This document shows positions 8,257 through 16,603 of a DNA stretch of 64,000 nucleotides, one piece after another. Made by a program: the position numbers and the translations under genes. Each line of letters starts with the position of its first letter. Position 1 is the stretch's first letter. The notes beneath the pieces were generated by a model. The model saw only the letters and a list, made by a program, of their open reading frames with translations. It made no database searches and had not been told where the DNA came from. The stretch is taken from positions 7,783,001 through 7,847,000 of the forward strand of contig NZ_CP107904.1 in NCBI RefSeq assembly GCF_036013975.1, read 5' to 3'. Source of the stretch: Kitasatospora sp. NBC_00458. GTDB taxonomy: Bacteria > Actinomycetota > Actinomycetes > Streptomycetales > Streptomycetaceae.

Positions 8257-9462
8257 TCAGCCGGTGTCGGCGGGCGGGTCGGCCGGGCCGGTACCGCCGT
8301 CGTCGCCGGGGCCACTTCGGTCCTTGTGCTCCACCGCGCTCCCTTGAGTCCCGTTCGTCCGAGTGCTGCTCCGTCGGCTCCTGCGGCCGTGGGCCCCGTT
8401 CCCGTGGGTCCCGTCCTCCTGATCGGCGGCTCGCCTTGCCCCGTCCCGCCCGTCCTGCCCGCCTCGTCCGTCCCGCCCGCCTTGTCCGTCCCGTCCGTCC
8501 CGTCCGGCTCCTCCATCCTCCTGGTCCGTGCCGTCCTTGTCGCCGCGGACCTCGGCGGCACCGTCCCGGGCTTCCCCGACGGCACCGGGCATCGCGGGGT
8601 GGCGGCCGATCACCACCACTCCGATCACGATGGCGAGCAGTCCGGCGATCTGCCACGCCAGGGCACCCGGGGTGAACCGGAGCCGGTCGCCGAGGAAGCC
8701 GACCGCGCAGGCGATTCCGGCGATCGGCTGGGCGGCGGTCAGTGCGGGCAGCGACATGCGCAGCGGCGCGGCCTCGAAGGCGCTCTGGACCAGCAGCAGC
8801 CCGACCACGCCCGCCGCGACCACCGCGTACGGCTGCCAACTGCGCAGCACCGCGTCCAGGCCTTGGTCGTCGAGGCGCAGGGTGGTGGTCCGGGTGAGCG
8901 CGTCCTGGAGGCCGTAGAGCAGTCCTGCCGCGAGGGCGAGCAGGGTCGCCTCCTCGAACAGCGGCATCCGGCGGGCCAACGACACCAGCAGCAGCGTCAG
9001 GCCGACCACCGTGCCCACCACCAGCCAGTGCCGCAGCTCGCTCGCCGGTGGGCCGCCGCCGGTCGGCCGGCCGGCCACGATGAACGCCGTCACCCCGGCG
9101 GCGAGCAGCACCACACCCGCCCAGCCCGAACGTCCCAGCGTCTGCTTGGTCAGCACCCGGGAGAGCGCCATGGCGAAGATGAGGTTCGTGGCGAGCAGCG
9201 GTTCGACGAGTGAGACCTCGCCCTGGTTCAGGGCGAGGGCGGAGAGGATCAGCCCGCAGACCATGAAGCCGGTGCCGAGCAGCCACTCGCGCATCTTCAA
9301 CAGGTCCAGCAGCAGTCGCCAGCGGAGCATGTCGGCACGCGGAGCCCGCTGCGCGGCGTGCTGCTGGAGGACGAAACCGAGACCCAGACAGCAGGCGGCG
9401 CTCAGTGCCAGGACGAAGACCGCCACGAAGGGACCACCCGAAGGTCGTTGCCCGCGCCGCAC
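8257..9462 (-). CDS. DMT/EamA-like membrane protein with disordered tail
   Basis: A 401-residue protein. Residues 1-285 hold about nine to ten hydrophobic helices in the DMT-superfamily style (FVAVFVLALSAACCLGLGF; EVSLVEPLLATNLIFAMALS; LRMSLPALTAAQPIAGIACAV; TPGALAWQIAGLLAIVIGVVVI). The last 110 residues are a hydrophilic Gly/Asp/Arg-rich tail made of short repeats and probably disordered. The GTG start at 9462 has GGAG about nine nucleotides upstream. Substrate is unknown. It lies upstream of the DUF6629 gene in the same direction. The tail's DNA is repetitive and may vary in length between strains. Confidence 0.7.
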   Translation of the reverse strand: MRRGQRPSGGPFVAVFVLALSAACCLGLGFVLQQHAAQRAPRADMLRWRLLLDLLKMREWLLGTGFMVCGLILSALALNQGEVSLVEPLLATNLIFAMALSRVLTKQTLGRSGWAGVVLLAAGVTAFIVAGRPTGGGPPASELRHWLVVGTVVGLTLLLVSLARRMPLFEEATLLALAAGLLYGLQDALTRTTTLRLDDQGLDAVLRSWQPYAVVAAGVVGLLLVQSAFEAAPLRMSLPALTAAQPIAGIACAVGFLGDRLRFTPGALAWQIAGLLAIVIGVVVIGRHPAMPGAVGEARDGAAEVRGDKDGTDQEDGGAGRDGRDGQGGRDGRGGQDGRDGARRAADQEDGTHGNGAHGRRSRRSSTRTNGTQGSAVEHKDRSGPGDDGGTGPADPPADTG

Positions 9463-9733
9463 CGCCGGGTCTCCGGAGGCCGGGCTTCCGGAGTGCGGGA
9501 GGACCTCCGTGCGAAGCCGCCCTCCGGGAGCGTCCCGCGGCGTTGGCGCGCTGTCGTCAGCCTACCGCCGGGGCAGGGCGCCGACCCGCGGAACGGCGCC
9601 CCGGAGGCAGGGCGCGGCGCCCGCTTGCCGCCGCCGTGGTGGCGGGCGCACGCTGGTGTGAGCGGCCGCCACGGGGCCACCACCCGTACCGGTCCGAGCA
9701 GGCGCGACGGGGGTCGGCGCCAGGAGGTGTGGC

Positions 9734-9997
9734 ATGCACAACCAGTGGGATGTGGAGCTGAGTTTCGAGGAGGACGGCGTCCACACGGGATGCGACGCGA
9801 GGCTGACCGGGGCGCGAGCACCGGGCCTCACGGCGCACGGTGAGGCGACGAGGAGCGCGGACGACCGTCCGCTCGCCCGGATCGGCGAGGAGGTCGCGGC
9901 CTCGCGGGCCCTGGAGGCGCTGTCCCGCAAGCTGCGGGCCCAGGCCACCGGGGAGATCGAGGACGAGGGTCACCGGCCGGGCTACCTGATCTACTGA
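9734..9997 (+). CDS. DUF1876-domain small protein
   Basis: An 87-residue protein matching the actinobacterial DUF1876 family: WDVELSFEEDGVHTGCDARL, HGEATRSADDRPLARIGEEVAASRALEAL and the C-terminal EIEDEGHRPGYLIY. The family has a small dsRNA-binding-like alpha/beta fold and no settled function. A strong Shine-Dalgarno (AGGAGG) sits six nucleotides before the ATG. It is divergent from the DMT-like gene and monocistronic. Confidence 0.88.
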   Translation: MHNQWDVELSFEEDGVHTGCDARLTGARAPGLTAHGEATRSADDRPLARIGEEVAASRALEALSRKLRAQATGEIEDEGHRPGYLIY

Positions 9998-10265
9998 CAC
10001 GGCGGAAGCCCCGGACGCCCCCGACGCTCCGGACGCCGTGGACGCCGTGGAAACGGCGGACCCCGGACCGGCCCCGAACGGTGAACCCGCCGCCGTCCCG
10101 GACGGGACGGGCGGACTTCGGCCGGTCCGGTCCCGGCCGTCGGCCGCCGTCCCCGCGGGCGTCGGGCGGAGACGGCGGGCCCGGTCCGGTCGGTCCGGTG
10201 GGCATCCGGTGCGGCCCGAAGCGCCGGCGGGTGCCGCAGCCCGGTCCGGTCAGCCGGTCAGCCGG

Positions 10266-11822
10266 TCAGCCGGTTCGCGGGGGCAGCGGTTCGGCGGCCG
10301 GCCTGCGGGCCGGGACGAACAGCACCGCGATCACCGCCGCCACACCGAGCAGGGCGGCCGTGACCACGAACGCCCGGTCGTACCCGGCGGCCAGTGCGGC
10401 CAGCGGGGTGTCACCCTCCTCCGTTGCCCGGCGGGTGGCGGACACCGCCAGGGTCGACAGGACGGCGAGGCCGATGCTGCCGCCGCACTGCCGGCCGGCG
10501 TTGAGCAGGCCGCTGACCAGTCCGGCCTCCCGGGGATCGACTCCGGAGGTGCCCATGGCCGTGTTGGCGACCATGCAGATGCCGACCCCGACGCTGGCCA
10601 CGAGGGACGGTCCGACGAAGCCGGTGAGGTAGTCGGAGTCCACGCCGAGTCCGGCGAACCAGAGCATCCCGAGGCCCGAGAGCAGCAGCCCGCCGGTGAG
10701 TGTGACCCGTCCGCCGAACCGGGCGGTGAGCCGGCCGGCGACCATGCTGCCCGCCGCCGTCCCGGCGCAGAACGGCAGGAACGCGGCGCCGGCCGCGAGC
10801 GGGCCGTAGTGCAGGACGTTCTGCAGGAGCAGCGAGCAGAAGTAGAAGCCGACCAGCATCCCGGCCCCGAGCAGCGTGACCACCGTGCTCGCCACCCAGG
10901 CGGTGCGGGCGCGGAGCACGCCCAGCCGGACGATCGGTGCCTGAGCGAACCGGGCCTCCCAGAGCAGGAAGGCGAGGCCGAGCAGGACGGCGGCGGCGAG
11001 GGTGCCGAGGGTCCGGGCCGAACCCCACGGATGGCGGTCGGTCTCCATCAGTCCGTAGACCAGGGCGGTCATCGCACCGGTGCCGAGTACGGCGCCGAGC
11101 ACGTCCGGACGGCCGGTGCGCGGCGGGCGGACGGCCGGCACCGAGCGCGCCGCCAGGACGACGCCGACCAGCACGATCGGTGCGTTGACGAAGAACACCC
11201 AGCGCCAGTCGAGCAGGTCGGTCAGCACCCCGCCGAGCAGGACGCCGAGCGCGCTTCCGCCGGCCGTCACCATCGACCAGATGCCGAGCGCCCGGGCCCG
11301 GGCCGGGCCCTCGGCGAACGTCACCATGATCAGTGTCAGGCCGATCGGGGCCAGCACCGCGGCCGCGACGCCCTGGCCGGCGCGGGCGGCGACCAGCTGA
11401 GCGGGCGACTGGGCGAAGCCGCCGAGGACCGAGGCGATCCCGAAGAGCACCAGGCCGGCGAGCACCGCCCGGCGGTGTCCGACCAGGTCGGCGATGCGGC
11501 CGCCGAGCAGCAGCAGCCCGCCGAACGCCAGGGCGTAGGCGTTGACCACCCAGGGCAGCGCGCTGTCGACGAAGCCGAGCGCCTCGCTCATGGCGGGGAG
11601 CGCGATGTTCACGATGCTGGCGTCGAGCGTGACCATCAGCTGACAGAGGCAGACGGTGGCGAGGACGAGGCCGGGCTTGATGTGGGGCGCGTGCGGGGCG
11701 TGCGGGGGGTGTGGTGCCCGTGGGGCGGAGCCCTTGGCGGGGGTCGGTTCCCGGGCGGGCGATGTCCCGGACGGCGCCTCGGGCGTGGCCCGGGCAGGGG
11801 TGGGTGGCGCGGCTTCGGGCAT
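10266..11822 (-). CDS. DHA2-family (EmrB/QacA-like) MFS drug exporter
   Basis: A 518-residue, 14-TM-type exporter. A Pro/Ala/His-rich cytoplasmic N-terminus of about 48 residues precedes TM1 (LVLATVCLCQLMVTLDASIVNIALP, including the DHA2 LDxSIVNVALP signature). Motif A follows TM2 (GGRIADLVGHRRAVLAG) and motif C lies in TM5 (GIWSMVTAGGSALGVLLGGVLTD). The ATG at 11822 has GGAGG five nucleotides upstream. It is divergent from a TetR regulator, with a dyad in the shared promoter region, the usual arrangement for an inducible multidrug or antibiotic exporter. The substrate is not predictable from sequence. Confidence 0.9.
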   Translation of the reverse strand: MPEAAPPTPARATPEAPSGTSPAREPTPAKGSAPRAPHPPHAPHAPHIKPGLVLATVCLCQLMVTLDASIVNIALPAMSEALGFVDSALPWVVNAYALAFGGLLLLGGRIADLVGHRRAVLAGLVLFGIASVLGGFAQSPAQLVAARAGQGVAAAVLAPIGLTLIMVTFAEGPARARALGIWSMVTAGGSALGVLLGGVLTDLLDWRWVFFVNAPIVLVGVVLAARSVPAVRPPRTGRPDVLGAVLGTGAMTALVYGLMETDRHPWGSARTLGTLAAAVLLGLAFLLWEARFAQAPIVRLGVLRARTAWVASTVVTLLGAGMLVGFYFCSLLLQNVLHYGPLAAGAAFLPFCAGTAAGSMVAGRLTARFGGRVTLTGGLLLSGLGMLWFAGLGVDSDYLTGFVGPSLVASVGVGICMVANTAMGTSGVDPREAGLVSGLLNAGRQCGGSIGLAVLSTLAVSATRRATEEGDTPLAALAAGYDRAFVVTAALLGVAAVIAVLFVPARRPAAEPLPPRTG

Positions 11823-11835
11823 GATGACCTCCGAT

Positions 11836-11850
11836 GCGAACGTTGTTCGC
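11836..11850. promoter_or_regulatory. TetR operator dyad, flanked by an iron-box-like half
   Basis: A perfect palindrome GCGAAC-GTT-GTTCGC lies between the divergent exporter and TetR genes. Directly next to it (11851-11865) is GTAAGGTAAGCCTTA. Read on the other strand it matches the DmdR/IdeR iron-box half GGCTAACCTAA at 9 of 11 positions. The first is very likely the TetR operator. The second is a weak inference. Confidence 0.65.
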
Positions 11851-11931
11851 GTAAGGTAAGCCTTAGTAGTCGACGGGTGCAAGCGCGCCTGTGGAGGGGG
11901 TGGGTTGGCGGAGCCATGGCAGGATGGCGGC

Positions 11932-12795
11932 GTGTCGGAAGAGAGCGGTCGGCCGGGCGCCGGCGGACGTGAGGCGGGTCGTGGGGCACACGCCACGGGC
12001 GGGACCGCCCCCCTGGCCGGGCCTGCCGCGGCGCCCGAGAACCCGCTGACGGCTGCGCCCGAGCCTGTGCCTGAGTCTGCGCCCGAGCCCGAGCCTGTCC
12101 CTGTGCCCGAACCTGCGGCGGCGGGTACGGGCGAGGCCGTGGAGGCGCGTGGCCGTTACGGGCGCAAGCGCCCGCGGCCGGGGCTGACCACGGCGGGCGT
12201 GGTCGCCGCCGGGCGGCGGGTGATCGAGCGTGACGGGATCGACGCGCTCACCATGCGCGCCGTCGCCACCGAACTCGGCACCGCGCCCGCCTCGCTCTAC
12301 CGGCATGTGGCCGATCGCGAGGCGCTGCTGCTCGCGGTCCTGGAGGAGATCGCCGAGGGCCTGCCGGTCGACGTCCCGGCTGCCGATCCGCAGTCCCGGT
12401 TGCTGCGGCGGCTGCTCGACGCCCACGACTACATGGCCGGTCACGCCTGGGTGCTGCACGTCCTGATCCGGGGCGAGCTGGTGGCGGAGAACGCGCTGCC
12501 CTTCAACGACGCCTGCCTCGCCGACCTGATGTCCGCCGGGATCCCGCCCGAGCGGGCGCTGTCCGCGTTCCGCGCCTGCTGGCAGCTGGTCGTCGGCGAG
12601 CTGCTCACCGAGCACCCCGTCAGGCCGCCCCGCGAGCCGAGTCAGCGCCGCGCCGTGTACGAGGGGGTGGACCCGGCGCGGCTGCCGGCGCTGGGGCGGG
12701 TGCTCGCCACGCTCGGGTACGTCGGGCTGGGGGAGCGGTGCGGGGAGCTGGAGGTGGCGCTGCGAGCGCTGATCGGCGGTCTGGCGCGGGGCTGA
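11932..12795 (+). CDS. TetR-family regulator of the adjacent exporter
   Basis: A 287-residue regulator. After a long Pro/Glu/Ala-rich N-terminal extension (to about residue 75), the TetR helix-turn-helix reads AGRRVIERDGIDALTMRAVATELGTAPASLYRHVADREALL. The C-terminal ligand domain is all-helical and resembles the tetracycline-repressor-like C1 class. The GTG at 11932 has AGGA seven nucleotides upstream. A TTG at 11905 with a strong GGAGG is an alternative start adding nine residues. It is divergent from the DHA2 exporter and presumably represses it through the 11836-11850 dyad. The Pro-Glu repeat extension (PEPVPESAPEPEPVPVPEP) is unusual for the family. Confidence 0.82.
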   Translation: MSEESGRPGAGGREAGRGAHATGGTAPLAGPAAAPENPLTAAPEPVPESAPEPEPVPVPEPAAAGTGEAVEARGRYGRKRPRPGLTTAGVVAAGRRVIERDGIDALTMRAVATELGTAPASLYRHVADREALLLAVLEEIAEGLPVDVPAADPQSRLLRRLLDAHDYMAGHAWVLHVLIRGELVAENALPFNDACLADLMSAGIPPERALSAFRACWQLVVGELLTEHPVRPPREPSQRRAVYEGVDPARLPALGRVLATLGYVGLGERCGELEVALRALIGGLARG

Positions 12796-13388
12796 GGTCC
12801 TGCCGGGGGAGCAATCCGGCGGCGGTCAGATCCAGGCGCGGTCCGTCCGATCGAGGTGCCCGAGCCGGGGGTTCGCGTGGTCGGGGGAGCCGCGCCCCGG
12901 CGGCGTGCACGAGCGGTGGACAGGTCATCCTCGGGCGCACGAATGGGACTGGTGGAAGCGCGGAGCTCCACCCCCGCACTATGCCTCGATCCGGGTGTCT
13001 GCCCTTCCCTCCGTCAAAGGGGGCAGTGCTGACGTCCCCCCGCAGCCGAGGCCTTGCCCAAAAGATCTTGCTACCTGGACTAAACACTGGGCGCCGCCCG
13101 ACCGTCTATGTAGGTGACTGGCACTCCCATGTCAGCTGGTTGGGCCCGGCCGCCGAGCTCCGGGCAAAGAGTCATCGGCGGCCGGACCGACCGATCCTGT
13201 TCGATCCCCCGCCACTTCAGCGGGCTGAGAGTCACCCCGTGCCCACATTTTGACTATAAATGACAACCTTTCGGATCGGCTTGCATATGAGATCCCGACG
13301 GGCAAATACTGCTGCCGCAACGCAGTTCGAACTCCCGGGGTGACTTCGCCCGGAGCCCCCGGGTGATCCAACACGACATGGGAGTGCC
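12796..13388. other. Intergenic region at the edge of the low-GC patch
   Basis: No gene is supported. GC drops from about 12950 onward, and AT-rich promoter-like sequence lies at 13248-13275. It carries the 14-bp inverted repeat described separately. Confidence 0.5.
13120..13388. repeat. 14-bp inverted repeat, arms 241 bp apart
   Basis: GGCACTCCCATGTC at 13120-13133 and its exact complement GACATGGGAGTGCC at 13375-13388. The right arm contains the GGGAG ribosome-binding site of the gene at 13389 and abuts its GTG. Confidence 0.8.
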
Positions 13389-13667
13389 GTGACCGTCAAC
13401 AATCGCTCCACCGGCAAGCGGATTTTCCGGGAGGCGCGGAGCTGGGCCACCTCGACCGTGGTCGTCGCCACCGAAGTTGTGGGTCGATTCACAGGTCCCC
13501 ACACCACGGCCGACGAGATCACCAGCTACATCCACATCGGCTCCATTGCCGCCCTGGGCGTCCAGTTGGTCATCATGGCCGGCCGGCGCGGCTATCGAGC
13601 GCTCAACCTCCGTGGATCCGTCAATCTCGCGTGGGGAGCGGCCGGCCCCGACTCGGACGGCCAGTGA
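13389..13667 (+). CDS. Small membrane-associated protein coupled to an ECF sigma factor
   Basis: A 92-residue protein of no recognised family. One hydrophobic segment is visible (SIAALGVQLVIMAGRRGYRAL, about residues 51-71), preceded by EVVGRFTGPHTTADEITSYIH. The GTG start has GGGAG six nucleotides upstream. Its stop overlaps the next start (GTGA at 13664-13667), so it is translationally coupled to the sigma factor. Base composition is lower in GC than the flanking genes. The position suggests a role tied to the sigma factor, but it lacks the ZAS or RskA-like features of known anti-sigma factors. A phage or plasmid membrane protein is the alternative. Confidence 0.6.
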   Translation: MTVNNRSTGKRIFREARSWATSTVVVATEVVGRFTGPHTTADEITSYIHIGSIAALGVQLVIMAGRRGYRALNLRGSVNLAWGAAGPDSDGQ

Positions 13668-14203
13668 TCCGGGCAACCGAGTCCAGTGGGAGCGAGGCGG
13701 GAACCCCCGTCTCGCTCCCACTGGAGTTTGAGGCGTTCTACATGGAAAACCTTCGCAGGGCACTCGTCTATGCGGTACAGAGAGGCCTTGACCTCCCCAG
13801 CGCAGAGGAGGTCGTCAGCGACGCGTTCCTAGCCCTGTATAGAAGGTGGGACCATGTCATGACGCTTGCCAACCCAGCGGGCTACCTCTTCACCACCGTG
13901 CGAAATGCAGCCATCAACCATTTCCGGCGGCGCCAATGGGAAGTTCCCCACGACCTACAAGCCGGCGGCAAGCGCGTCGGGCCCGATATCGTCGAAGAAC
14001 CCGATCATAGTCGCATGGAAATCCTGCAGCTGATCGATCAGCTGCCATCAAGGCAGGCGGAAATCATGCGACTAATAGCAGCTGGAATAGAGTATCGAGA
14101 AATCGCCCAGATTCTCATTCTCAAGGAATCTACGGTCAGAGTCCACGTGCGCGCGGCTCGAATGAATCTTCAACGTCTTCTCGATGACAACTCGGCAGTT
14201 TAA
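13664..14203 (+). CDS. ECF-type RNA polymerase sigma factor
   Basis: A 179-residue sigma-70-family protein with region 2 (FEAFYMENLRRALVYAVQRG, SAEEVVSDAFLALYRRWD, GYLFTTVRNAAINHFRRR) and region 4 (LPSRQAEIMRLIAAGIEYREIAQIL then ESTVRVHVRAARMNLQRLL). Regions 1 and 3 are absent, as in ECF sigmas. The GTG start overlaps the previous stop. Codon use is less GC-biased than in neighbouring genes (runs such as GAA ATC ATG CGA CTA ATA GCA GCT), which points to horizontal acquisition. No cognate promoter could be assigned. Confidence 0.85.
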   Translation: MIRATESSGSEAGTPVSLPLEFEAFYMENLRRALVYAVQRGLDLPSAEEVVSDAFLALYRRWDHVMTLANPAGYLFTTVRNAAINHFRRRQWEVPHDLQAGGKRVGPDIVEEPDHSRMEILQLIDQLPSRQAEIMRLIAAGIEYREIAQILILKESTVRVHVRAARMNLQRLLDDNSAV

Positions 14204-14418
14204 TCAGCCGGCACACGCTCGCCCTGCGGGCTCTCCTTTCGCATGTCGCAGGCTGACAGACAGTAGGCCAAACTTTTCTGGGCAAACTGCGCCCAGATAT
14301 GCGCCGTGCCCGGTGAGACGCCGAAAAGGTCGGCGACCACGATTGGGTGAGGATCGGTCACAGTCTCCATCACGGCGGTGTTTCGAGCACTGGTGACGGG
14401 CAGGCCGTGCTGCTTCAT
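14200..14418 (-). pseudogene. C-terminal remnant of a recombinase/integrase-like protein
   Basis: A 72-codon open frame resembling only the very end of streptomycete tyrosine-recombinase-like proteins: SARNTAVMETVTDPHPIVVADLFGVSPGTAHIWAQFA, the helix pair that follows the catalytic domain. No catalytic Arg/His/Tyr is present and nothing upstream in any frame continues it, so it is a 5'-truncated fragment. It overlaps the 3' end of the ECF gene by four bases (convergent). With the low-GC neighbours it marks an old insertion. Confidence 0.55.
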
Positions 14419-15038
14419 GGGCTCGTAGAAGCCGGTCGCGACACGGGGTCGGCTGGGCAGGCGGTCAGGAAGTAGGAATCGGCGGCCGTCATGGTCTGCT
14501 GGAGCGAGGTTCGATTCGGGTGACTTGCAGGGCGTAGAGCTGGACGGGGGGCTCCGGTGATGCGGACTTCGATCGGGAGTGACTCGCCGTTGAGGCAGCG
14601 ACGCACGCAGGACCTTCCCTGCGGCGACATCCGAAGGAGGGACCTGTCGTCGCGCCCGCAGTCAACGCACGCCGACTGGGTGACAGCCGATCCGTGGCCG
14701 GAGGCCGCGAGCGCGCGAAGGAGTCCGGTCCAGGGGCGGCGGTGAGTACGGGGACGGCGTGGTCAGCGCGGACGGGTTGTCCGCGATGTGGTTGTCGAGT
14801 TCTCGGGCTGCTGGCTGCGAGCCCCAGGCGCGGGCGCGCTCAGGGACGACCTGAGCCGCCCCGGCGTTCAGGCTGTCGCCGACCGTCTCCCGAAGGTGGC
14901 CGATCGGCCGTGCTCAGGCCTCGGCGAGTTCGAGCCGGGCGTGCTGCTTGTGATTCACGGCCGGCCGGGGCGACGGATGACGGTCCGGCGCGCTGTCAGC
15001 GGGACGGGACCGGCTTCGCCGAGAGCCGGCCGCCCCAG
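14419..15038. other. Probably decayed sequence between recombinase remnant and hydrolase
   Basis: No intact gene. The minus-strand frame at 14415-14630 and the plus-strand frame from 14788 are short, interrupted and resemble no family I recognise. Mixed composition and lack of codon bias suggest degraded mobile DNA. Confidence 0.45.
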
Positions 15039-15893
15039 TCACCCCGGCCCGTGGTCAGGGTCGGGGGCGAGGAAGGTGGTGAGGTGCCGGTTCAGTTCGT
15101 CCGGGCGGGCTGCCGGGAGGGTGTGGTGGGAGGTCTCCGGGAGGACCGCGACGGTGGCGGAGGGGAGCAGCCGGCGGGTGCGGTCGGCCAGTGCCGCGGC
15201 GTCGTGGGTGCGGCTCCGTTCCGCGAACAGGACCAGCACGGGCGCGGTGAGCGCCTGCAGTCGCTGCCGGGTGGGGCGCGGGCCGGTGACCGGCCGGGCG
15301 GCGGGGAAGCCGGCGTACCCGAGCGCGTACAGCTCCCGCCAGGTGGGGTCGAGGGCGGTCCCGCCGCTCTCCCAGTCGAGGTAGGAGCGGGCCTTGGCGG
15401 CGGTACGCGGCGGTACGAAGAGGGGCAGGACCCGCAGCAGGTAGCCGGGGCGGAAGCCGGCGAAGCACTGGGTGGGGTCGAGGAGGACGAGGCGGCCGAC
15501 CCGGGCGGGCGCGTGCAGGGCGTACCGGAGGGCGGTCCACCCGCCGTAGGAGTGGCCGACGAGGTCGGCGGTGGGCACGTCGAGCGGGGTACCGGAGGGG
15601 ACGCTGCGGCCCGGGTCGCCGATCAGGTCGACGGCGAGGACGCGGTGGCCGGCCCGGGCGAGCGCGGCGACGTTGGCGGACCAGCAGGCGGAGGTGGCGC
15701 CGCCGCCGTGCAGCAGGACGACGGGGCGGCCGTCGCGCGGGCCGCAGGCGTTGACCCGGGTGGTGCCGTGGGGCGTCCGGACGTCGAGTGCCTCGGTGGG
15801 GACGGGCCAGCGGGCGAGGGCGTCGTCGTAGGCGGAGAGGAAGGCGGCGAGGGCCGGGTCGGCGGCGGGGTCGGCGGCGGGGTGTGCGGACAT
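15039..15893 (-). CDS. Alpha/beta-hydrolase fold protein, shortened before the nucleophile
   Basis: A 284-residue hydrolase. It has the oxyanion strand PVVLLHGGGATSACW, VLAVDLIGDPGRS, the nucleophile elbow ADLVGHSYGGWTAL, and a C-terminal ETSHHTLPAARPDEL carrying the catalytic His. In this family about 20-25 residues (a helix ending in the strand before the elbow) normally separate the DLxGxGxS segment from xLVGHSxGG. Here SGTPLDVPTADLVGHSYGG joins them directly, so an in-frame deletion is likely. It is divergent from a MarR regulator, with an operator array between them. Confidence 0.8.
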   Translation of the reverse strand: MSAHPAADPAADPALAAFLSAYDDALARWPVPTEALDVRTPHGTTRVNACGPRDGRPVVLLHGGGATSACWSANVAALARAGHRVLAVDLIGDPGRSVPSGTPLDVPTADLVGHSYGGWTALRYALHAPARVGRLVLLDPTQCFAGFRPGYLLRVLPLFVPPRTAAKARSYLDWESGGTALDPTWRELYALGYAGFPAARPVTGPRPTRQRLQALTAPVLVLFAERSRTHDAAALADRTRRLLPSATVAVLPETSHHTLPAARPDELNRHLTTFLAPDPDHGPG

Positions 15894-15930
15894 GGGTACC
15901 CCCGGGGATGATGGAGTCGCTCGCCGAACA

Positions 15931-15982
15931 TGCATCTCGTCCGACGTGTATCTCGCTGGGCATGTATCTCGCTGAGCGAGAG
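15931..15982. promoter_or_regulatory. Phased operator array between hydrolase and MarR genes
   Basis: Three related half-sites begin exactly 16 bp apart: TGCATCTCGT (15931), TGTATCTCGCTG (15947) and TGTATCTCGCTG (15963). The last forms a perfect dyad TCTCGCT-G-AGCGAGA (15968-15982). It lies in the divergent promoter region, as expected for MarR binding. Confidence 0.7.
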
Positions 15983-16019
15983 AATACGCCCGAGTGACCC
16001 CCGAGGAAAGGACACCAGG

Positions 16020-16478
16020 GTGGAGCAAGCGCAGCCGCCGATGCGGCTGGTCCATCTGCTGCGTGGGCTGACCGTCGAACTCGACCTGTTCGGGGCCGAG
16101 TTCGCGACGCAGCACGGCCTGCACCCGACCGACCTGCGGGCGCTGGTCCACCTGTTGGACGCCGCCCGGGCCGGAACCGTGGTCACCCCCGGGCGGCTCG
16201 GCGACGCGCTGCGGCTGAACTCGGCGGGGACGACCGGCCTCGTCGACCGGCTGGTGCGGCTCGGCCTGATCCGGCGCGAGCGCGATCCGGAGGACCGCCG
16301 CAAGGTCAGGCTGCTGGTCGAGGACCGGGCGGTCGAACTCGGGGAGTCCTTCTTCGGCGGGCTCATCGCCGACCTGGTCGCCGCGATGGGCGGCTTCGAG
16401 GAGGCGGAACTGGCGGTCGCGGAGCGGTTCCTGACGGCGATGAGCGGAGTGGTGGCCGCGGCCCGCTCGCAGGGGTGA
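16020..16478 (+). CDS. MarR-family transcriptional regulator
   Basis: A 152-residue winged-helix protein. RLVHLLRGLTVELDLFGAEFATQHGLHPTDLRALVHLLDA leads into the recognition region TPGRLGDALRLNSAGTTGLVDRLVRLGLIRRERDPEDRRKVRLLV, with the DxRxxxV wing typical of MarR. The GTG at 16020 is preceded by GAGGAAAGGA at suitable spacing. It is divergent from the alpha/beta hydrolase and probably regulates it through the 16-bp-phased array upstream. The ligand is unknown. Confidence 0.88.
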   Translation: MEQAQPPMRLVHLLRGLTVELDLFGAEFATQHGLHPTDLRALVHLLDAARAGTVVTPGRLGDALRLNSAGTTGLVDRLVRLGLIRRERDPEDRRKVRLLVEDRAVELGESFFGGLIADLVAAMGGFEEAELAVAERFLTAMSGVVAAARSQG

Positions 16479-16603
16479 CGGGACAGCGGTGCGGGCCGGG
16501 CGGGGCGGCGTCCGGGTCCGGGTTCGGGTCCGGGACCGGGCGATGCGTCGACCCCGGGGCACGGCCCCTGCGCCCGCCGCAACCGCCCGGCCCCGTCGGC
16601 CCG

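Noticed and set aside
12905..13117. 70-codon frame in the intergenic region after the TetR gene
   Set aside because: No ribosome-binding site, no codon bias, no recognisable motif.
14415..14630. 71-codon minus-strand frame upstream of the recombinase remnant
   Set aside because: No family resemblance and no continuity with the recombinase fragment; probably decayed sequence.
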